A DNA stretch of 64,000 nt from Azomonas agilis. Its GTDB lineage: Bacteria > Pseudomonadota > Gammaproteobacteria > Pseudomonadales > Pseudomonadaceae. The position numbers were made by a program, and so were the translations under genes. Below the pieces are notes generated by a model. It made no database searches. It was not told the origin of the DNA and was given only the letters and a program-made list of their open reading frames with translations. Positions 34,021 through 44,324 of the stretch are shown piece after piece. The stretch spans positions 372,001 through 436,000 of the forward strand of contig NZ_VLKG01000002.1 in assembly GCF_007830255.1 (NCBI RefSeq), in the 5' to 3' direction. How positions within the stretch are numbered: the first letter of the stretch is position 1; each line of letters begins with the position of its first letter.

Positions 34021-34051
34021 TGCTTAACCTATTTGCTTGCAGGGTTAAGCA
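34021..34051. terminator. Inverted repeat after the lipoprotein gene (possible terminator)
   Basis: TGCTTAACC (34021-34029) and GGTTAAGCA (34043-34051) form a perfect 9-bp stem immediately after the stop codon at 34052. A T tract does not follow on the minus strand, so Rho-independent function is uncertain. Confidence 0.45.
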
Positions 34052-34444
34052 TTATTTAGCTTTTTCCCATATACCCTGTGCGTCGCGATAGTGAACCATA
34101 TCGCCAAGTAATACTCGAAATGCGGTACCGTCATTTAGGCGACCCTCGCCAGAACCATTCACTAAATTCGTTCCTGTACGAAGAATAATAACCTCTCCAT
34201 ATCTTCCATCATTACAAGTTACTTTTGTTTTTAGCATGCGTGATTGTGTATATTGGTCGTATGTTCCGTCACAAGCAAGTCCATCTAAATTTGATACTTG
34301 AAATGTTCCGCTAATTATGGTTGCCACTGCTTCACCGAGTAAGGGTTTACTCCCATCGGATACTTCAACAAGGATTCCTGTGCGTACAGCGCAACTTGTT
34401 AATAATACAGTTGAGCATAGGATGAATAAATTGATCTTCTTCAC
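34052..34444 (-). CDS. Predicted lipoprotein of unknown function
   Basis: The 130-residue product begins MKKINLFILCSTVLLTSC, a classic lipoprotein signal with lipobox LTSC and lipidated Cys18. The mature part is beta-rich, with SGTFQVSNLDGLACDGTYDQ and CNDGRYGEVIILR; two further cysteines (near 58 and 77) could form a disulfide. No family was recognised. Position +2 after Cys18 is alanine-valine, not aspartate, so outer-membrane delivery is expected. It stands alone between the RDD gene and metH. Confidence 0.7.
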   Translation of the reverse strand: MKKINLFILCSTVLLTSCAVRTGILVEVSDGSKPLLGEAVATIISGTFQVSNLDGLACDGTYDQYTQSRMLKTKVTCNDGRYGEVIILRTGTNLVNGSGEGRLNDGTAFRVLLGDMVHYRDAQGIWEKAK

Positions 34445-34628
34445 AAATTATTCCTTTGAGTATGTTATTAACTCAGTTTTCATTTCATAACCAAACTACT
34501 GTTAGATCCCACTTGGTATGTAATGGTTCAAGTGGGTCTAGTGAGTAGTCTTCCTTGCTGATTAAGTGAAGCTTTTTTAAATTACATAGCTATTCACAAA
34601 GAAGCTTTTTTATCGTTGCAATTTACTT
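34445..34628. other. AT-rich spacer between the lipoprotein gene and metH, with hairpin
   Basis: CCCACTTG (34508-34515) and CAAGTGGG (34529-34536) form an 8-bp stem, extended by AGA/TCT with a one-base bulge. GAAGCTTTTTTA occurs twice, at 34568-34579 and 34601-34612. One of these structures may end metH transcription, but neither has the full form of an intrinsic terminator. Confidence 0.35.
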
Positions 34629-37600
34629 TTAAACCTCATACCCCAAATTTGGCGCTAACCATTTTTCGCTGGTCGCATCGGTTTGGGCTTTGCGCGCGCT
34701 GTAGCTTTGCACTTGGTCTTTGTCGATTTTGCCCACGGCGAAGTATTTGGCCTGCGGATGGGCAAAGTACCAACCGCTGACCGAGGCGGCGGGGAACATG
34801 GCGTAGTGCTCGGTTAGGCCTACGCCGCACTGTCCTTGTGGGTCGAGGATTTGGAACAGGGTGCCTTTTTCCGTGTGGTCGGGGCAGGCGGGGTAGCCGG
34901 GGGCGGGGCGAATGCCTTGGTAGTGCTCGCGGATCAAGCCTTCGCTGTCCAATTGCTCGGTGCTGGCGTAGCCCCAGAAGTCTTTGCGTACCCGCTCGTG
35001 CAGCCATTCGGCGCAGGCTTCGGCCAGTCGGTCGGCGAGGGCTTTGACCATGATGCTGTTGTAGTCGTCGCCTTGGTCTTGGTAGTGCTTAGCCAGTTCT
35101 TCCGCGCCGATGCCCGCCGTGACAATAAAGCCGCCGAGGTAGTCGGTTTTGCCGCTGCTTTGTGGGGCGATAAAGTCAGCTAAAGACAGGTTGGGTTGGC
35201 CATCAGGCTTGTGGGTTTGCTGGCGCAAATGGTGCAAAGTGGCCAGCGGGCTGCCATCGGTTTGGCTGAGGGCAATATCGTCCTCGTTGATTTGCTGCGC
35301 AGGCCAGAAGCCGAGCAGGGCTTTGGCGCGGATCAGTTGGCCGTCGATCAGCTTCTTCAGCAGGATTTGCGCGTCTTGATAGAGCGCCGTAGCCGCTTCA
35401 CCGACGATTTCATCGCTCAAGATGCGCGGGAATTTTCCGGCCAAATCCCAAGCCATAAAGAACGGCGTCCAGTCGATGTAGGGCACCAGTTCGTTAAGGT
35501 CGATATTGTCCAGCGTTTGGCTGCCGGTGAACTTCGGCACGGGCGGCTGGTAGTTAGCCCAATCCAGTTGCAGCTTATTGGCCACGGCATCGCTGTAGCT
35601 CAGGCGCTCGGTGCGGGCTTGGCGTTGACCCATGCGCTCACGGATTTCGGCGTATTCGGTGCGGACTTTTTCCACATAAGCGGGCTTGAGTTCTTTGGAC
35701 AGCAAGCTGGTGGCCACACCTACGGCGCGGGACGCATCGGTGACATACAGTACGGCGTCGTTGTGGTATTGCGGTTCGATCTTCACCGCCGTGTGCGCTT
35801 TGGACGTGGTCGCGCCGCCGATCATCAGCGGGATGCTCAGGCCTTGACGCTGCATTTCCTTGGCCACATGCACCATTTCATCCAGCGAGGGGGTAATCAA
35901 ACCGGACAGGCCGATGATGTCGCATTTTTCGGCCACGGCGGTTTGCAGAATCTTCTCGCAGGGCACCATCACGCCCAAGTCAACAATGTCGTAGCCGTTA
36001 CAGCCGAGCACCACGCCGACGATGTTTTTGCCGATGTCGTGTACGTCGCCTTTCACCGTCGCCATCAGGATTTTGCCCTTGGCTTCGGGTTTGTCGCCTT
36101 TTTCTTCCTCAATAAAGGGAATCAGGTGGGCCACGGCTTGCTTCATCACCCGCGCGGATTTCACCACTTGCGGCAGGAACATTTTGCCCGCGCCGAACAG
36201 GTCGCCAACCACGTTCATGCCGGACATCAGTGGGCCTTCGATCACCTCAATAGGCCGTTTGCATTGCTGGCGGCATTCCTCGGTGTCTTCGACGATGAAG
36301 GTGGTGATGCCTTTTACCAGCGCGTGTTCGAGGCGTTTGTCCACCGGCAGGCTGCGCCATTCTTCGGTTTCGGCTTCTTTCACGCTGCCGTCGCCCTTGT
36401 ATTGATCGGCGATGGCGAGCAGGGCTTCGGTGGCGTTGGGGTGGCGATTCAGCACCACATCTTCAACTTTCTCGCGCAGCTCTTTGGGAATCTCGTCGTA
36501 GATTTCCAACTGACCGGCGTTGACGATGCCCATGCTCAGGCCGTTCTGGATGGCGTGGTAGAGGAAGACCGAGTGAATGGCCTCGCGCACCGGATTGTTG
36601 CCACGGAAGGAGAAGGAGACGTTGGACACGCCGCCGGAACTCAAAGCATAGGGCAGGTGGTCGCGGATGTAGGCGCAGGCGTTGATGAAGTCGACCGCGT
36701 AGTTGTTGTGTTCCTCAATACCGGTGGCCACAGCGAAGATGTTGGGATCGAAGATGATGTCTTGCGGTGGGAAGCCAACTTCGTTGACCAAAATATCGTA
36801 GCTGCGTTGGCAGATTTCTTTTTTGCGCGCTTCGGTGTCCGCTTGGCCGACTTCGTCGAAGGCCATCACCACTACCGCCGCGCCGTAGCGTTTACACAGC
36901 CGCGCGTGGTGTTTGAAGGGCTCGATGCCTTCTTTCATGGAGATGGAGTTGACGATGCCCTTGCCCTGAATGCACTTCAGGCCCGCTTCGATCACTTCCC
37001 ATTTGGAGGAGTCGATCATGATCGGCACGCGGGAAATGTCCGGCTCGGAGGCGATCAGATTGAGGAAGGTGACCATGGCCGCCTTGGAATCCAACATGCC
37101 CTCGTCCATGTTGATGTCGATGACTTGGGCACCGGCTTCCACTTGCTGGCGGGCCACGTCGAGGGCTTCGGCGTAGTTTTCCTCGCGGATCAGGCGCGCG
37201 AACTTGGCCGATCCGGTGATGTTGGTGCGCTCACCGACGTTCACAAACAGCGAGTCGCGGCTGATGTTGAAGGGCTCTAAACCGGCCAAGCGGCAGGCTT
37301 TGGGAATTTCTGGAATGGCGCGCGGCGGGTATTTGGCCACGGCTTCGGCAATGGCTTTAATGTGCGCCGGAGTGGTACCGCAGCAGCCCCCGACGATGTT
37401 CAAAAAGCCCGAGGCGGCAAACTCGGCCACCACTTCGGCCATTTGCGCGGGGGTTTCGTCGTATTCACCAAAGGCATTGGGCAAACCGGCGTTGGGGTGG
37501 GCGGAAACGTAGGTGTTGGCCTTGGTAGCCAGTTCTTCCACGTAGGGACGCAGGTCTTTGGCCCCCAAGGCGCAGTTTAGGCCGACGGAAATAGGGTTGG

Positions 37601-38321
37601 CGTGGGCGATGGAGTTCCAAAACGCCTCGGTGGTCTGGCCGGACAGGGTACGGCCTGAAGCATCGGTGATGGTGCCGGAAATCATGATCGGCAGCTCGAT
37701 GCCGTCTTCTTCAAACACTTGCTGCACAGCAAAGATGGCGGCCTTGGCGTTGAGGGTGTCGAAGATGGTTTCGATCAGGATTAAATCCGCGCCGCCCTCA
37801 ATCAAACCACGGGTGGCTTCGGTGTAGTTCTCCACCAGCTCGTCAAAGGTGACGTTGCGGTAGCCGGGGTTGTTGACATCGGGGGAGATGGAGCAGGTAC
37901 GGCTGGTTGGGCCAACCACACCGGCGACAAAGCGCGGACGATCCGGCGTTTCGAGGGTTTTGGCGTCGGCGACTTGGCGGGCTAAACGTGCGCCTTCGAC
38001 GTTGATTTCATACACCAAATGCTCCATGCCATAGTCGGCTTGGGAGACTTGGGTAGCGTTGAAGGTGTTGGTTTCGAGGATGTCGGCACCGGCATCCAGA
38101 TAAGCTTTTTCGATGGCTTGAATCACATCCGGACGGGTCAGGAGCAGCAGGTCGTTGTTGCCCTTCACATCCTGCGGCCAGTCGGCAAAGCGGGTGCCAC
38201 GGTAGTCTTCCTCGGTCAGCTTGTAGGTTTGGATCATGGTACCCATGCCGCCGTCGAGCATGAGGATGCGTTCCTTGAGGGCGTTTTGGAGGGCCTGAAG
38301 GCGAGCGGCGCGGTCGGACAT
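34629..38321 (-). CDS. metH: Methionine synthase, cobalamin-dependent
   Basis: MetH transfers a methyl group from methyl-tetrahydrofolate to homocysteine through cobalamin. The 1230-residue protein has all four modules. The homocysteine domain has zinc cysteines in VGLNCALG (about 245) and GGCCGTTP (about 310). A pterin domain follows. The B12 domain contains [11 protein letters not shown], whose histidine (near 760) is the lower axial ligand. The reactivation domain binds SAM (about 900-1230) and has [12 protein letters not shown]. An AGG stands about 8 bases before the ATG. No cobalamin or SAH riboswitch was recognised in the leader. Pseudomonads keep cti close to metH; here an OprD porin and the repeat protein lie between. 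Confidence 0.98.
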   Translation of the reverse strand: MSDRAARLQALQNALKERILMLDGGMGTMIQTYKLTEEDYRGTRFADWPQDVKGNNDLLLLTRPDVIQAIEKAYLDAGADILETNTFNATQVSQADYGMEHLVYEINVEGARLARQVADAKTLETPDRPRFVAGVVGPTSRTCSISPDVNNPGYRNVTFDELVENYTEATRGLIEGGADLILIETIFDTLNAKAAIFAVQQVFEEDGIELPIMISGTITDASGRTLSGQTTEAFWNSIAHANPISVGLNCALGAKDLRPYVEELATKANTYVSAHPNAGLPNAFGEYDETPAQMAEVVAEFAASGFLNIVGGCCGTTPAHIKAIAEAVAKYPPRAIPEIPKACRLAGLEPFNISRDSLFVNVGERTNITGSAKFARLIREENYAEALDVARQQVEAGAQVIDINMDEGMLDSKAAMVTFLNLIASEPDISRVPIMIDSSKWEVIEAGLKCIQGKGIVNSISMKEGIEPFKHHARLCKRYGAAVVVMAFDEVGQADTEARKKEICQRSYDILVNEVGFPPQDIIFDPNIFAVATGIEEHNNYAVDFINACAYIRDHLPYALSSGGVSNVSFSFRGNNPVREAIHSVFLYHAIQNGLSMGIVNAGQLEIYDEIPKELREKVEDVVLNRHPNATEALLAIADQYKGDGSVKEAETEEWRSLPVDKRLEHALVKGITTFIVEDTEECRQQCKRPIEVIEGPLMSGMNVVGDLFGAGKMFLPQVVKSARVMKQAVAHLIPFIEEEKGDKPEAKGKILMATVKGDVHDIGKNIVGVVLGCNGYDIVDLGVMVPCEKILQTAVAEKCDIIGLSGLITPSLDEMVHVAKEMQRQGLSIPLMIGGATTSKAHTAVKIEPQYHNDAVLYVTDASRAVGVATSLLSKELKPAYVEKVRTEYAEIRERMGQRQARTERLSYSDAVANKLQLDWANYQPPVPKFTGSQTLDNIDLNELVPYIDWTPFFMAWDLAGKFPRILSDEIVGEAATALYQDAQILLKKLIDGQLIRAKALLGFWPAQQINEDDIALSQTDGSPLATLHHLRQQTHKPDGQPNLSLADFIAPQSSGKTDYLGGFIVTAGIGAEELAKHYQDQGDDYNSIMVKALADRLAEACAEWLHERVRKDFWGYASTEQLDSEGLIREHYQGIRPAPGYPACPDHTEKGTLFQILDPQGQCGVGLTEHYAMFPAASVSGWYFAHPQAKYFAVGKIDKDQVQSYSARKAQTDATSEKWLAPNLGYEV

Positions 38322-38572
38322 GGGGGATACCTAAAAAGCGTGGCTGAAAAACTGAGCATGATAGCAAAGTTGCTGAGTCTTCTGAGACTGGCCTGAGCTT
38401 TAGGGTATGAATCGGGACGGAAAGGTAAGCAGGGTAAACGTGGAGGATAAAACTGCTTAAATCCCTTGTCCTAAACAAGTTTCTTTAGATTTTTTCCAGA
38501 CTGAAATGTTTATGTCATAAAGCTTTTCCAGAATGCCCCCAGACTTTTAATACAATAGATGGGGGATATCTC
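38322..38572. promoter_or_regulatory. Divergent promoter region of metH and the OprD-like porin
   Basis: This 251-base region must carry both promoters. TACAAT at 38551-38556 is a possible -10 box for the porin, but the -35 is weak. A small palindrome, CTTGT-CCTAA-ACAAG, lies at 38465-38479. No riboswitch aptamer was seen. Confidence 0.4.
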
Positions 38573-39958
38573 ATGCTGAATCAGCAGGCCACGGGCACAA
38601 TGCCGCGTTGGATGGTTCGGACGGTTAAATCGAAAAAGACTGTACTGGGTGGTCTGGGTTTAGCATTACTGACGCAACAAGTAGGTGCTGCTGGTTTTTT
38701 TGAGGACAGCAAAGCCGATTTAACATTGAAAAACTTCTACATCAACCAAGACCAACGTCATGGTGGTGGTGCACGTGCGGAGGAGTGGGGCCAAGGCTTC
38801 TTCCTGCGTTATCAATCCGGTTTCACCCAAGGCTTGGTTGGCTTTGGTCTGGACGCTGAGATGCTCTACGGTTTACGTTTAGACAGCGGTGGTCGTGCGG
38901 GTAAAGCAGGTATCACCCGTACTCCGGGTACCATGTTCCCCTTAGATCATGATGGTTCCGCTGAAAATGGCTTTGGGCGTTTGATTCCCACCGTTAAGAT
39001 GCGTATTTCTGAAACCATCTTCCAATACGGTGGTTTGACGCCTAAGTTGCCGGTAGTCAACTCCAACGATGGCCGTCTGTTACCCCAAACTTTCTTGGGG
39101 GGGCAGGTCACTTCTAAAGAAATTAAAGATCTGACTATGGTCGCCGGTAAGCTGGAGCGCTCTTACGAGCGGAACTCCAGTAATAGCGAGCCGCTCTCCA
39201 TTGGTGGTGGCTACAACAACTCGGCCAGCCTGAAAGATCGCTACAGCAACGAGTTCTACTACGCCGGCTTTGACTACAAGCCGATGAAAGACCTCACCGT
39301 GCGTTACTATTTTGGTCAGTTAAAAGATTTTTACGACCAGCACTTTGTGGGCTTGGTGCATAAGATGAGCCTGCCAGTAGGCTCTTTGACCACGGATCTG
39401 CGCTATTTTAATAACGATTCCGATGGCGAAAACTCCAGTAAATCGGGTCGTGCCGAGGGATGGCGCAGTGCCGGTTATTGGTCTGCGGGCGATCCCGATC
39501 AGTACGAGGTTGATAGCAGCCTGTGGAGTGCCATGTTTACCTATGCTCTGGGTGGACACTCAGCCAGCTTGGGCTTCCAGAAAATTACCGGTGACAGCGA
39601 TTTCGTGTACTTGCTGAAAGGCCAAGGAAGTTCGCCGTTTATCATTACCGACATGCAATCCCAGAAGTTTACCAACGCCGGTCAGCAGACTTGGGTAGCT
39701 AAGTACGGCTATGACTTTGCATCCTTGGGGGTTCCTGGTTTGAAAGCCAGCGTTGCGCACGCTAAAGGTCGTGAAATTGACGCAGCAGATGGCAATAACA
39801 AAGAGTGGGAAACCGACTATCGGGTGGATTACGTGATTCAAAGTGGTTATCTGAAAGGCTTGGGCCTGACCGCTCGTCATGCAATGTTCCGCAGTAATGA
39901 TACGACCGACCGCGATGAAACCCGCCTCTTGGTGAACTACACCATTCCGCTGCTGTAA
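38573..39958 (+). CDS. OprD-family outer-membrane porin
   Basis: OprD porins are 18-strand barrels taking up small acids, amino acids or aromatic compounds. The 461-residue precursor has a long N-region, then a hydrophobic signal core LGGLGLALLT with cleavage likely after QQVGAA. The mature start GFFEDSKADLTLKNFYINQDQR is typical. Further family features include EEWGQGFFLRYQSGFTQG, LVGFGLDAEML and the C-terminal DRDETRLLVNYTIPLL with terminal leucine. A GGGGGA ribosome site precedes the ATG. The substrate cannot be predicted. Confidence 0.93.
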   Translation: MLNQQATGTMPRWMVRTVKSKKTVLGGLGLALLTQQVGAAGFFEDSKADLTLKNFYINQDQRHGGGARAEEWGQGFFLRYQSGFTQGLVGFGLDAEMLYGLRLDSGGRAGKAGITRTPGTMFPLDHDGSAENGFGRLIPTVKMRISETIFQYGGLTPKLPVVNSNDGRLLPQTFLGGQVTSKEIKDLTMVAGKLERSYERNSSNSEPLSIGGGYNNSASLKDRYSNEFYYAGFDYKPMKDLTVRYYFGQLKDFYDQHFVGLVHKMSLPVGSLTTDLRYFNNDSDGENSSKSGRAEGWRSAGYWSAGDPDQYEVDSSLWSAMFTYALGGHSASLGFQKITGDSDFVYLLKGQGSSPFIITDMQSQKFTNAGQQTWVAKYGYDFASLGVPGLKASVAHAKGREIDAADGNNKEWETDYRVDYVIQSGYLKGLGLTARHAMFRSNDTTDRDETRLLVNYTIPLL

Positions 39959-40003
39959 GTCATTCCGCGCTTGGTTTGGAGTGGGTGACTGCTCTGTCTC
40001 CTG

Positions 40004-40038
40004 ATCCCATCCCCTGAAGTTATCGCAGAGGATGGGAT
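40004..40038. repeat. Inverted repeat downstream of the porin gene
   Basis: ATCCCATCC (40004-40012) and GGATGGGAT (40030-40038) form a perfect 9-bp stem with a 17-base loop between convergent coding regions. It could be a weak terminator for the porin gene; a T tract is lacking. Confidence 0.4.
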
Positions 40039-40059
40039 ATCAGCCTAAAGCACTCAGTA

Positions 40060-40255
40060 TCAGACGATAAAGTCTTCTGCCTCCAGAACGCTGGTGCCAG
40101 TCAGTGTCAGCATAAATTCAGCGTCTGAGTCTGCGTCAGTACTGCCGTACAGATAGCGGGCATTGTTGGCGATATCCACTTCGTAACGTAGTTGGCCCGT
40201 GGCATCAGCAGCTCCTTGAGATTGGGTAACTTCAGCCGGCTGGCTGGAAGGGAAA
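40060..40255 (-). pseudogene. Orphan C-terminal copy of the calcium-binding repeat protein
   Basis: The minus-strand frame ending with TGA at 40060-40062 reads [20 protein letters not shown], then [10 protein letters not shown], and closes EAEDFIV. It closely matches the last 55 or so residues of the protein encoded at 40290-44030, which end ADDFIV. The homology extends weakly upstream (SFPSSQPAEVTQSQ) and then meets an in-frame stop near 40265. There is no start codon or ribosome site, and the parent gene's terminator lies between. It is best read as the tail of a deleted or duplicated paralogue. Confidence 0.85.
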
Positions 40256-40279
40256 GAATAAGGTCGTTAGACCTTATTC
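40251..40279 (-). terminator. Terminator of the calcium-binding repeat protein gene
   Basis: GAATAAGGTC and GACCTTATTC form a perfect 10-bp stem around GTTA, followed on the minus strand by TTTCC. It is about 11 bases after the stop at 40290 and separates the intact gene from its orphan tail copy. Confidence 0.8.
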
Positions 40280-40289
40280 TCTGATGTCA

Positions 40290-43200
40290 TCAAACTATAA
40301 AATCATCTGCACTGACGGCACCTGTGCCGGTTAGTGTGATCACAAATTCTGCGTCTGAATCTGCATCGGTACTGCCATACAGATAGCGAGCGTTGTTGGC
40401 GGCATCCACCTCGTAGCGTAACTGGCCGGTGGCGTTACTGCTGAAGGCAGCGGTACCGATAAACGAAAAGGAGTCGTTGGCCGCTGTAGCACTGTTGGCA
40501 TCTAATGCTGAAAGGTCGATGAGATCACCACGAGCAAAGTCCGTGATCAGATCGCTTTGTTCCTTAGTCAGGCCAAGGTCGGAGAGAGACTGAAAGACAA
40601 AACGGTCGTCACCCGCGCCGCCAGTGAGTTGATCCGCCCCGGTGCCACCGACCAGCACATCATTGCCACTCCCACCGAGCAAGTTATCTTGGCCCGTACC
40701 ACCGTATAGGGTGTCATTACCTGCGCCACCGTTCAGGTTGTTGCCCAAAGCATTACCCAGTAACACGTTATTCAGGCCGTTACCAATACCGGTGATGGCA
40801 CTGCCCGTCAGGGTTAGGTTTTCTAGGTTATCGCCTAGGGTATAGCTGACGCTGGAGATAACGCGATCAATGCCCTGATTAGCCGCCTCAACGATCAGGT
40901 TGGTAGCGGCATTACCCACAATATAGGTATCGTTCCCAGACCCCCCCTCCAGACGATCATTGCCGGTGCCACCTTCTAGGGTATCGTTGCCCTGACCACC
41001 GCGTAGGGTGTCGTTCCCGCCTTCACCACGCAGGTAGTTGTTGCCACTGTTGCCTACAATGAGGTTGTTTAGGGCGTTGCCGGTACCGTTGATGGAGGCA
41101 TTACCGGTCAAGGTTAGGTTTTCAACATAGTTACCCAGCGCATAGTTGATGCTGGCCTGTACCGTATCAATCCCCCCAGCAGCAGAAGAAAGCTCAGTGA
41201 CCACATCCCCAACGTTGTCTACGATGTAGGTGTCGTTACCAGAGCCTCCTTCCAGACGATCCGCTCCGGTGCCACCATCCAAGGTATCGTTGCCTTGGCC
41301 CCCGCGTAGGATATCGGCTCCAGCTCTACCCTTGAGTAAGTTTGCCGCACTGTTACCCACCAACAGGTTATCCAGATTATTGCCCGTACCGTTGATAGCG
41401 CGAGTACCGGTTAGGGTCAGATTTTCCAGATGATTGCCTAGGCTGTAGTCGACGCTGGATTGAACGGTATCAATCCCCTGATTAGCGACTTCGATAATTA
41501 GGTTGGTGGCTGCGTTACCAATAATATAGGTATCGTTGCCAGAGCCCCCTTCGAGACGATCAGTACCGGTACCGCCTTCTAGCGTATCGTTACCTTGACC
41601 ACCGCGCAGGGTGTCGTTGCCGCCTTCACCGCGTAAATAGTTATTACCGCTGTTGCCGATAATCAGGTTATTTAGGGCATTGCCAGTACCGTTGATGGCT
41701 GCAGTTCCGGTTAGCGTCAGGTTTTCGACATAATTGCCCAAGGTATAGCTGATGCTAGCTTGTACCGTATCAATGCCTCCAGCGGTAGAAGCCAGCTCAG
41801 CCACCACGTCACCGACATTGTCTACGATGTAGGTGTCGTTGCCGGTGCCGCCCTCTAAGCGATCAGCCCCGGTACCGCCGTCCAAAGTGTCATTACCCTG
41901 TCCACCCCGTAGGACATCATTGCCGCCTTCACCGCGCAGGTAGTTGTTACCACTGTTGCCCACAATCAAGTTGTTTTGGGCATTACCCATCCCTCTGAGT
42001 GCGCCGTTGCCAGTCAGAGTTAGGTTTTCGACGTAGTTACTCAGGGTATAATGGACACTGGACAGCACGTTATCGATACCGCCTGCCGCTGAGCTTAACT
42101 CGACGATAACGTCCCCAATGTTGTCCACTATATAGGTATCGTTACCGGAGCCACCTTCCAGTCGATCTGCTCCGGGGCCACCGTTCAGGGTATCGTTCCC
42201 CTGACCACCGATCAGTCGGTCGCTGTCCGCGCCACCTTGCAAATAATCATTCCCTGCACCACCTGCTAGGGTGTCATTGCCAGCACCGCCATTGAGGAAG
42301 TCATTGCCGCTGCCGCCTTCCAAATTGTTGTTTCCATTACCTCCGAAGCGGGAATCTGCGGCTTTTTGGGCAATGGTTTCCAAACTCCAAGTGGTACCGT
42401 TGGGAAACTTAATTTGTTGAAGGTTGTTGTAGTTGTTTTTGGGATCATTCTCGTAAAAAAAGCGCTCTACGGTAACGGTTTCCGAGGTATCTATGATCTC
42501 AATGATCAGATTATTACCACTTTTATAGGTCGCAATATCAGACTCCGAAATGCCCGATTTAAACTGCAGAACGTTGAATTTTCCGGACGAATTACCGTTA
42601 TAGGTCGTAGAGTCGTAAAAATCCGTTATGGTGTCGTGGCCATCCCCTCTACCGAACAGATAGGTATCGTTGCCGGTACTGCCGTTGAGAATGTCGTTTC
42701 CACCTCGACCATCCAAGACATCACCGTATGAGGTTCCTTGGAAGCGTTCATCGGCCTCAGTCCCAATAAAGGCTTTGGCTCGAATCTCGGCTAAATCCCA
42801 TAGGGTGCCGTCCTGAAAAATGATTTGCTGTAAGTTGTTGTAGTTATTGACAGGGTTATTATTGTAGAAAAAATCCTCCACAGTAACGCTGTCAGAACTC
42901 CCCACTTTGATAATCAGATTATTATTATCACGGGAAGCTGTTACATCTGAGACACTGACATTGGCCTTAAATTGCAGGGTATTGAGTTTACCGGATGAGT
43001 TGCCGTTGTAAGCAGTGGAGTCGTAGAAATCCGTTATGGTGTCATGGCCATCGCCTTTGCCGAATAAATAAGTATCGTTACCGGCATCACCGTTAAGGGT
43101 ATCGTTTCCACCTCGACCATCTAATACATCAGCGTATGAGGTGCCACGGAAACTTTCGTCAGCCTGAGTTCCAATAAAGGCTTTGGCGCGTATATCTGCT

Positions 43201-44030
43201 AAATCCCAAATAGTTCCATCTTGGAAGGTGATTTTTTGTAAATTGTTGTAATTGTTGTTTGGGTTGTTATTGTAGAAAAAGTCCTCCACGGTAATACTGT
43301 CAGCACTACCGACTTTGATGATCAAGTTATTGTTATCACGCTGGGCCGTTACATCCGAAACACTGACATTAGCCTTAAATTGCAGGGTATTGAGTTTACC
43401 GGATGAGTTGCCGTTGTAAGCGGTGGAGTCGTAGAAGTCCGTTATAGTGTCGTGGCCATCGCCCTTACCAAACAGATAAATATCGTTGCCGGTGCTGCCG
43501 TTGAGAATATCGTTGCCGCCCCGTCCATCCAGCACGTCTGAGTATAGGGTTCCCTGAAAGCTCTCATCCGCGTCAGTTCCAATAAAGGCTTTGGCGCGTA
43601 TATCCGCTAAATCCCAAACCGTTCCATCTTGGAAGGTAATTTGTTGTAGGTTGTTGTAACTGTTGTTTGGATTGTTATTGTAGAAAAAATCCTCCACGGT
43701 GACGCGATCCGTAGCACTAACCTGAATAATCAGGTCATTGGTACTGCGATAAGCACTAATGTCAGAGGGGCTGATATTGCCTTTGAACTGTAAGGTGTTG
43801 AGTTTACCCGAGGAATTTCCGGTATATGCTGTGCTATCCCAAGAGTCGGTTATTGTATCTTGGCCATCGCCTCTGCTAAAAACATAGACATCATTTCCAG
43901 TGCCGCCGTTTAGAATATCATTGCCCGTAAGACCCTCCAGAGTGTCATTTCCAGCGTTCCCGTTAATTTGATCGTCAGAATTTGTTCCGCGAAGTAGGTC
44001 ACTGGATGAGGTTCCATTAATTACGGCCAT
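40290..44030 (-). CDS. Large secreted RTX-like calcium-binding repeat protein
   Basis: From ATG 44030, chosen for AAAGGAG about 9 bases upstream, the protein has 1246 residues. It contains many GGxGxDxL nonapeptides, such as [11 protein letters not shown] and GGAGNDTL, which bind calcium as parallel beta-rolls. The N-terminal half has four units of about 136 residues of the haemolysin-related type ([22 protein letters not shown]). The second half has about five units of about 101 residues ([27 protein letters not shown]). The C-terminus, [20 protein letters not shown], resembles a type I secretion signal. No enzymatic domain or N-terminal signal peptide is visible, and no ABC exporter is in the window. 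Surface structure or adhesion is plausible but unproven. Confidence 0.88.
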   Translation of the reverse strand: MAVINGTSSSDLLRGTNSDDQINGNAGNDTLEGLTGNDILNGGTGNDVYVFSRGDGQDTITDSWDSTAYTGNSSGKLNTLQFKGNISPSDISAYRSTNDLIIQVSATDRVTVEDFFYNNNPNNSYNNLQQITFQDGTVWDLADIRAKAFIGTDADESFQGTLYSDVLDGRGGNDILNGSTGNDIYLFGKGDGHDTITDFYDSTAYNGNSSGKLNTLQFKANVSVSDVTAQRDNNNLIIKVGSADSITVEDFFYNNNPNNNYNNLQKITFQDGTIWDLADIRAKAFIGTQADESFRGTSYADVLDGRGGNDTLNGDAGNDTYLFGKGDGHDTITDFYDSTAYNGNSSGKLNTLQFKANVSVSDVTASRDNNNLIIKVGSSDSVTVEDFFYNNNPVNNYNNLQQIIFQDGTLWDLAEIRAKAFIGTEADERFQGTSYGDVLDGRGGNDILNGSTGNDTYLFGRGDGHDTITDFYDSTTYNGNSSGKFNVLQFKSGISESDIATYKSGNNLIIEIIDTSETVTVERFFYENDPKNNYNNLQQIKFPNGTTWSLETIAQKAADSRFGGNGNNNLEGGSGNDFLNGGAGNDTLAGGAGNDYLQGGADSDRLIGGQGNDTLNGGPGADRLEGGSGNDTYIVDNIGDVIVELSSAAGGIDNVLSSVHYTLSNYVENLTLTGNGALRGMGNAQNNLIVGNSGNNYLRGEGGNDVLRGGQGNDTLDGGTGADRLEGGTGNDTYIVDNVGDVVAELASTAGGIDTVQASISYTLGNYVENLTLTGTAAINGTGNALNNLIIGNSGNNYLRGEGGNDTLRGGQGNDTLEGGTGTDRLEGGSGNDTYIIGNAATNLIIEVANQGIDTVQSSVDYSLGNHLENLTLTGTRAINGTGNNLDNLLVGNSAANLLKGRAGADILRGGQGNDTLDGGTGADRLEGGSGNDTYIVDNVGDVVTELSSAAGGIDTVQASINYALGNYVENLTLTGNASINGTGNALNNLIVGNSGNNYLRGEGGNDTLRGGQGNDTLEGGTGNDRLEGGSGNDTYIVGNAATNLIVEAANQGIDRVISSVSYTLGDNLENLTLTGSAITGIGNGLNNVLLGNALGNNLNGGAGNDTLYGGTGQDNLLGGSGNDVLVGGTGADQLTGGAGDDRFVFQSLSDLGLTKEQSDLITDFARGDLIDLSALDANSATAANDSFSFIGTAAFSSNATGQLRYEVDAANNARYLYGSTDADSDAEFVITLTGTGAVSADDFIV
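40800..42140 (-). repeat. Five ~300-bp repeats (VENLTLTG type) in the repeat protein gene
   Basis: Units start near 42135, 41832, 41530, 41231 and 40926, spaced about 300 bases. In coding order, units 1, 2 and 4 read YIVDNxGDVVxEL; units 3 and 5 read [13 protein letters not shown]. This alternating order (A A B A B) points to duplication of a two-unit block. The DNA is highly similar between units, so length variation by recombination is likely. Confidence 0.85.
42380..43960 (-). repeat. Four ~408-bp repeats in the N-terminal half of the repeat protein
   Basis: Each unit runs from DTITDxxDSTAYxGNSSGK through [11 protein letters not shown] and ADIRAKAF to GRGGNDxLNG. Anchors lie near 43855, 43441, 43031 and 42625, about 408 bases apart. 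The middle two are nearly identical; the fourth has diverged ([18 protein letters not shown]). Boundaries are approximate. Confidence 0.85.
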
Positions 44031-44324
44031 TAGGTGCTCCTTTAGTTGAGATGGCTGAGATGTATTAGTTTTTATACATATAACCTCTCCGAGTTTCAAA
44101 AATTTAATTAGTTTAATATCTCGTCTGGTATTACCAGAGTTGCTGTTTGATTCCGTAGTGATTGCAGCAAAAAGCAAGCTTGATATTTATTTAATATCAG
44201 TCTTTATTTAGAAGAATACTTGATGGAAAGTGCTTATTTATCAAAGGTACTGTTGTTCGGTAACAAGCAGAAGGCTAACATTTGGGCCATTTTTGGAGCC
44301 TGCGGGATAGGATCGTTTTGCCAA
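44031..44324. promoter_or_regulatory. Divergent promoter region between repeat protein and cti
   Basis: This 294-base AT-rich gap lies between divergently read genes. It contains a small hairpin, TGATATT-TATTT-AATATCA (44181-44199). No confident promoter boxes were assigned. A longer upstream frame for Cti exists here but looks non-coding. Confidence 0.4.

Noticed and set aside
35196-37280. 694-codon plus-strand open frame opposite metH
   Set aside because: Antisense shadow of metH. The real gene on the minus strand has all expected domains.
38322-38572. Possible cobalamin or SAH riboswitch in front of metH
   Set aside because: No B12-box-like sequence or SAH aptamer core could be recognised on the minus strand.
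40290-44030. CRISPR-like array suggested by regular repeats
   Set aside because: Repeats are 300-408 bases, translated in one frame, and encode calcium-binding motifs.
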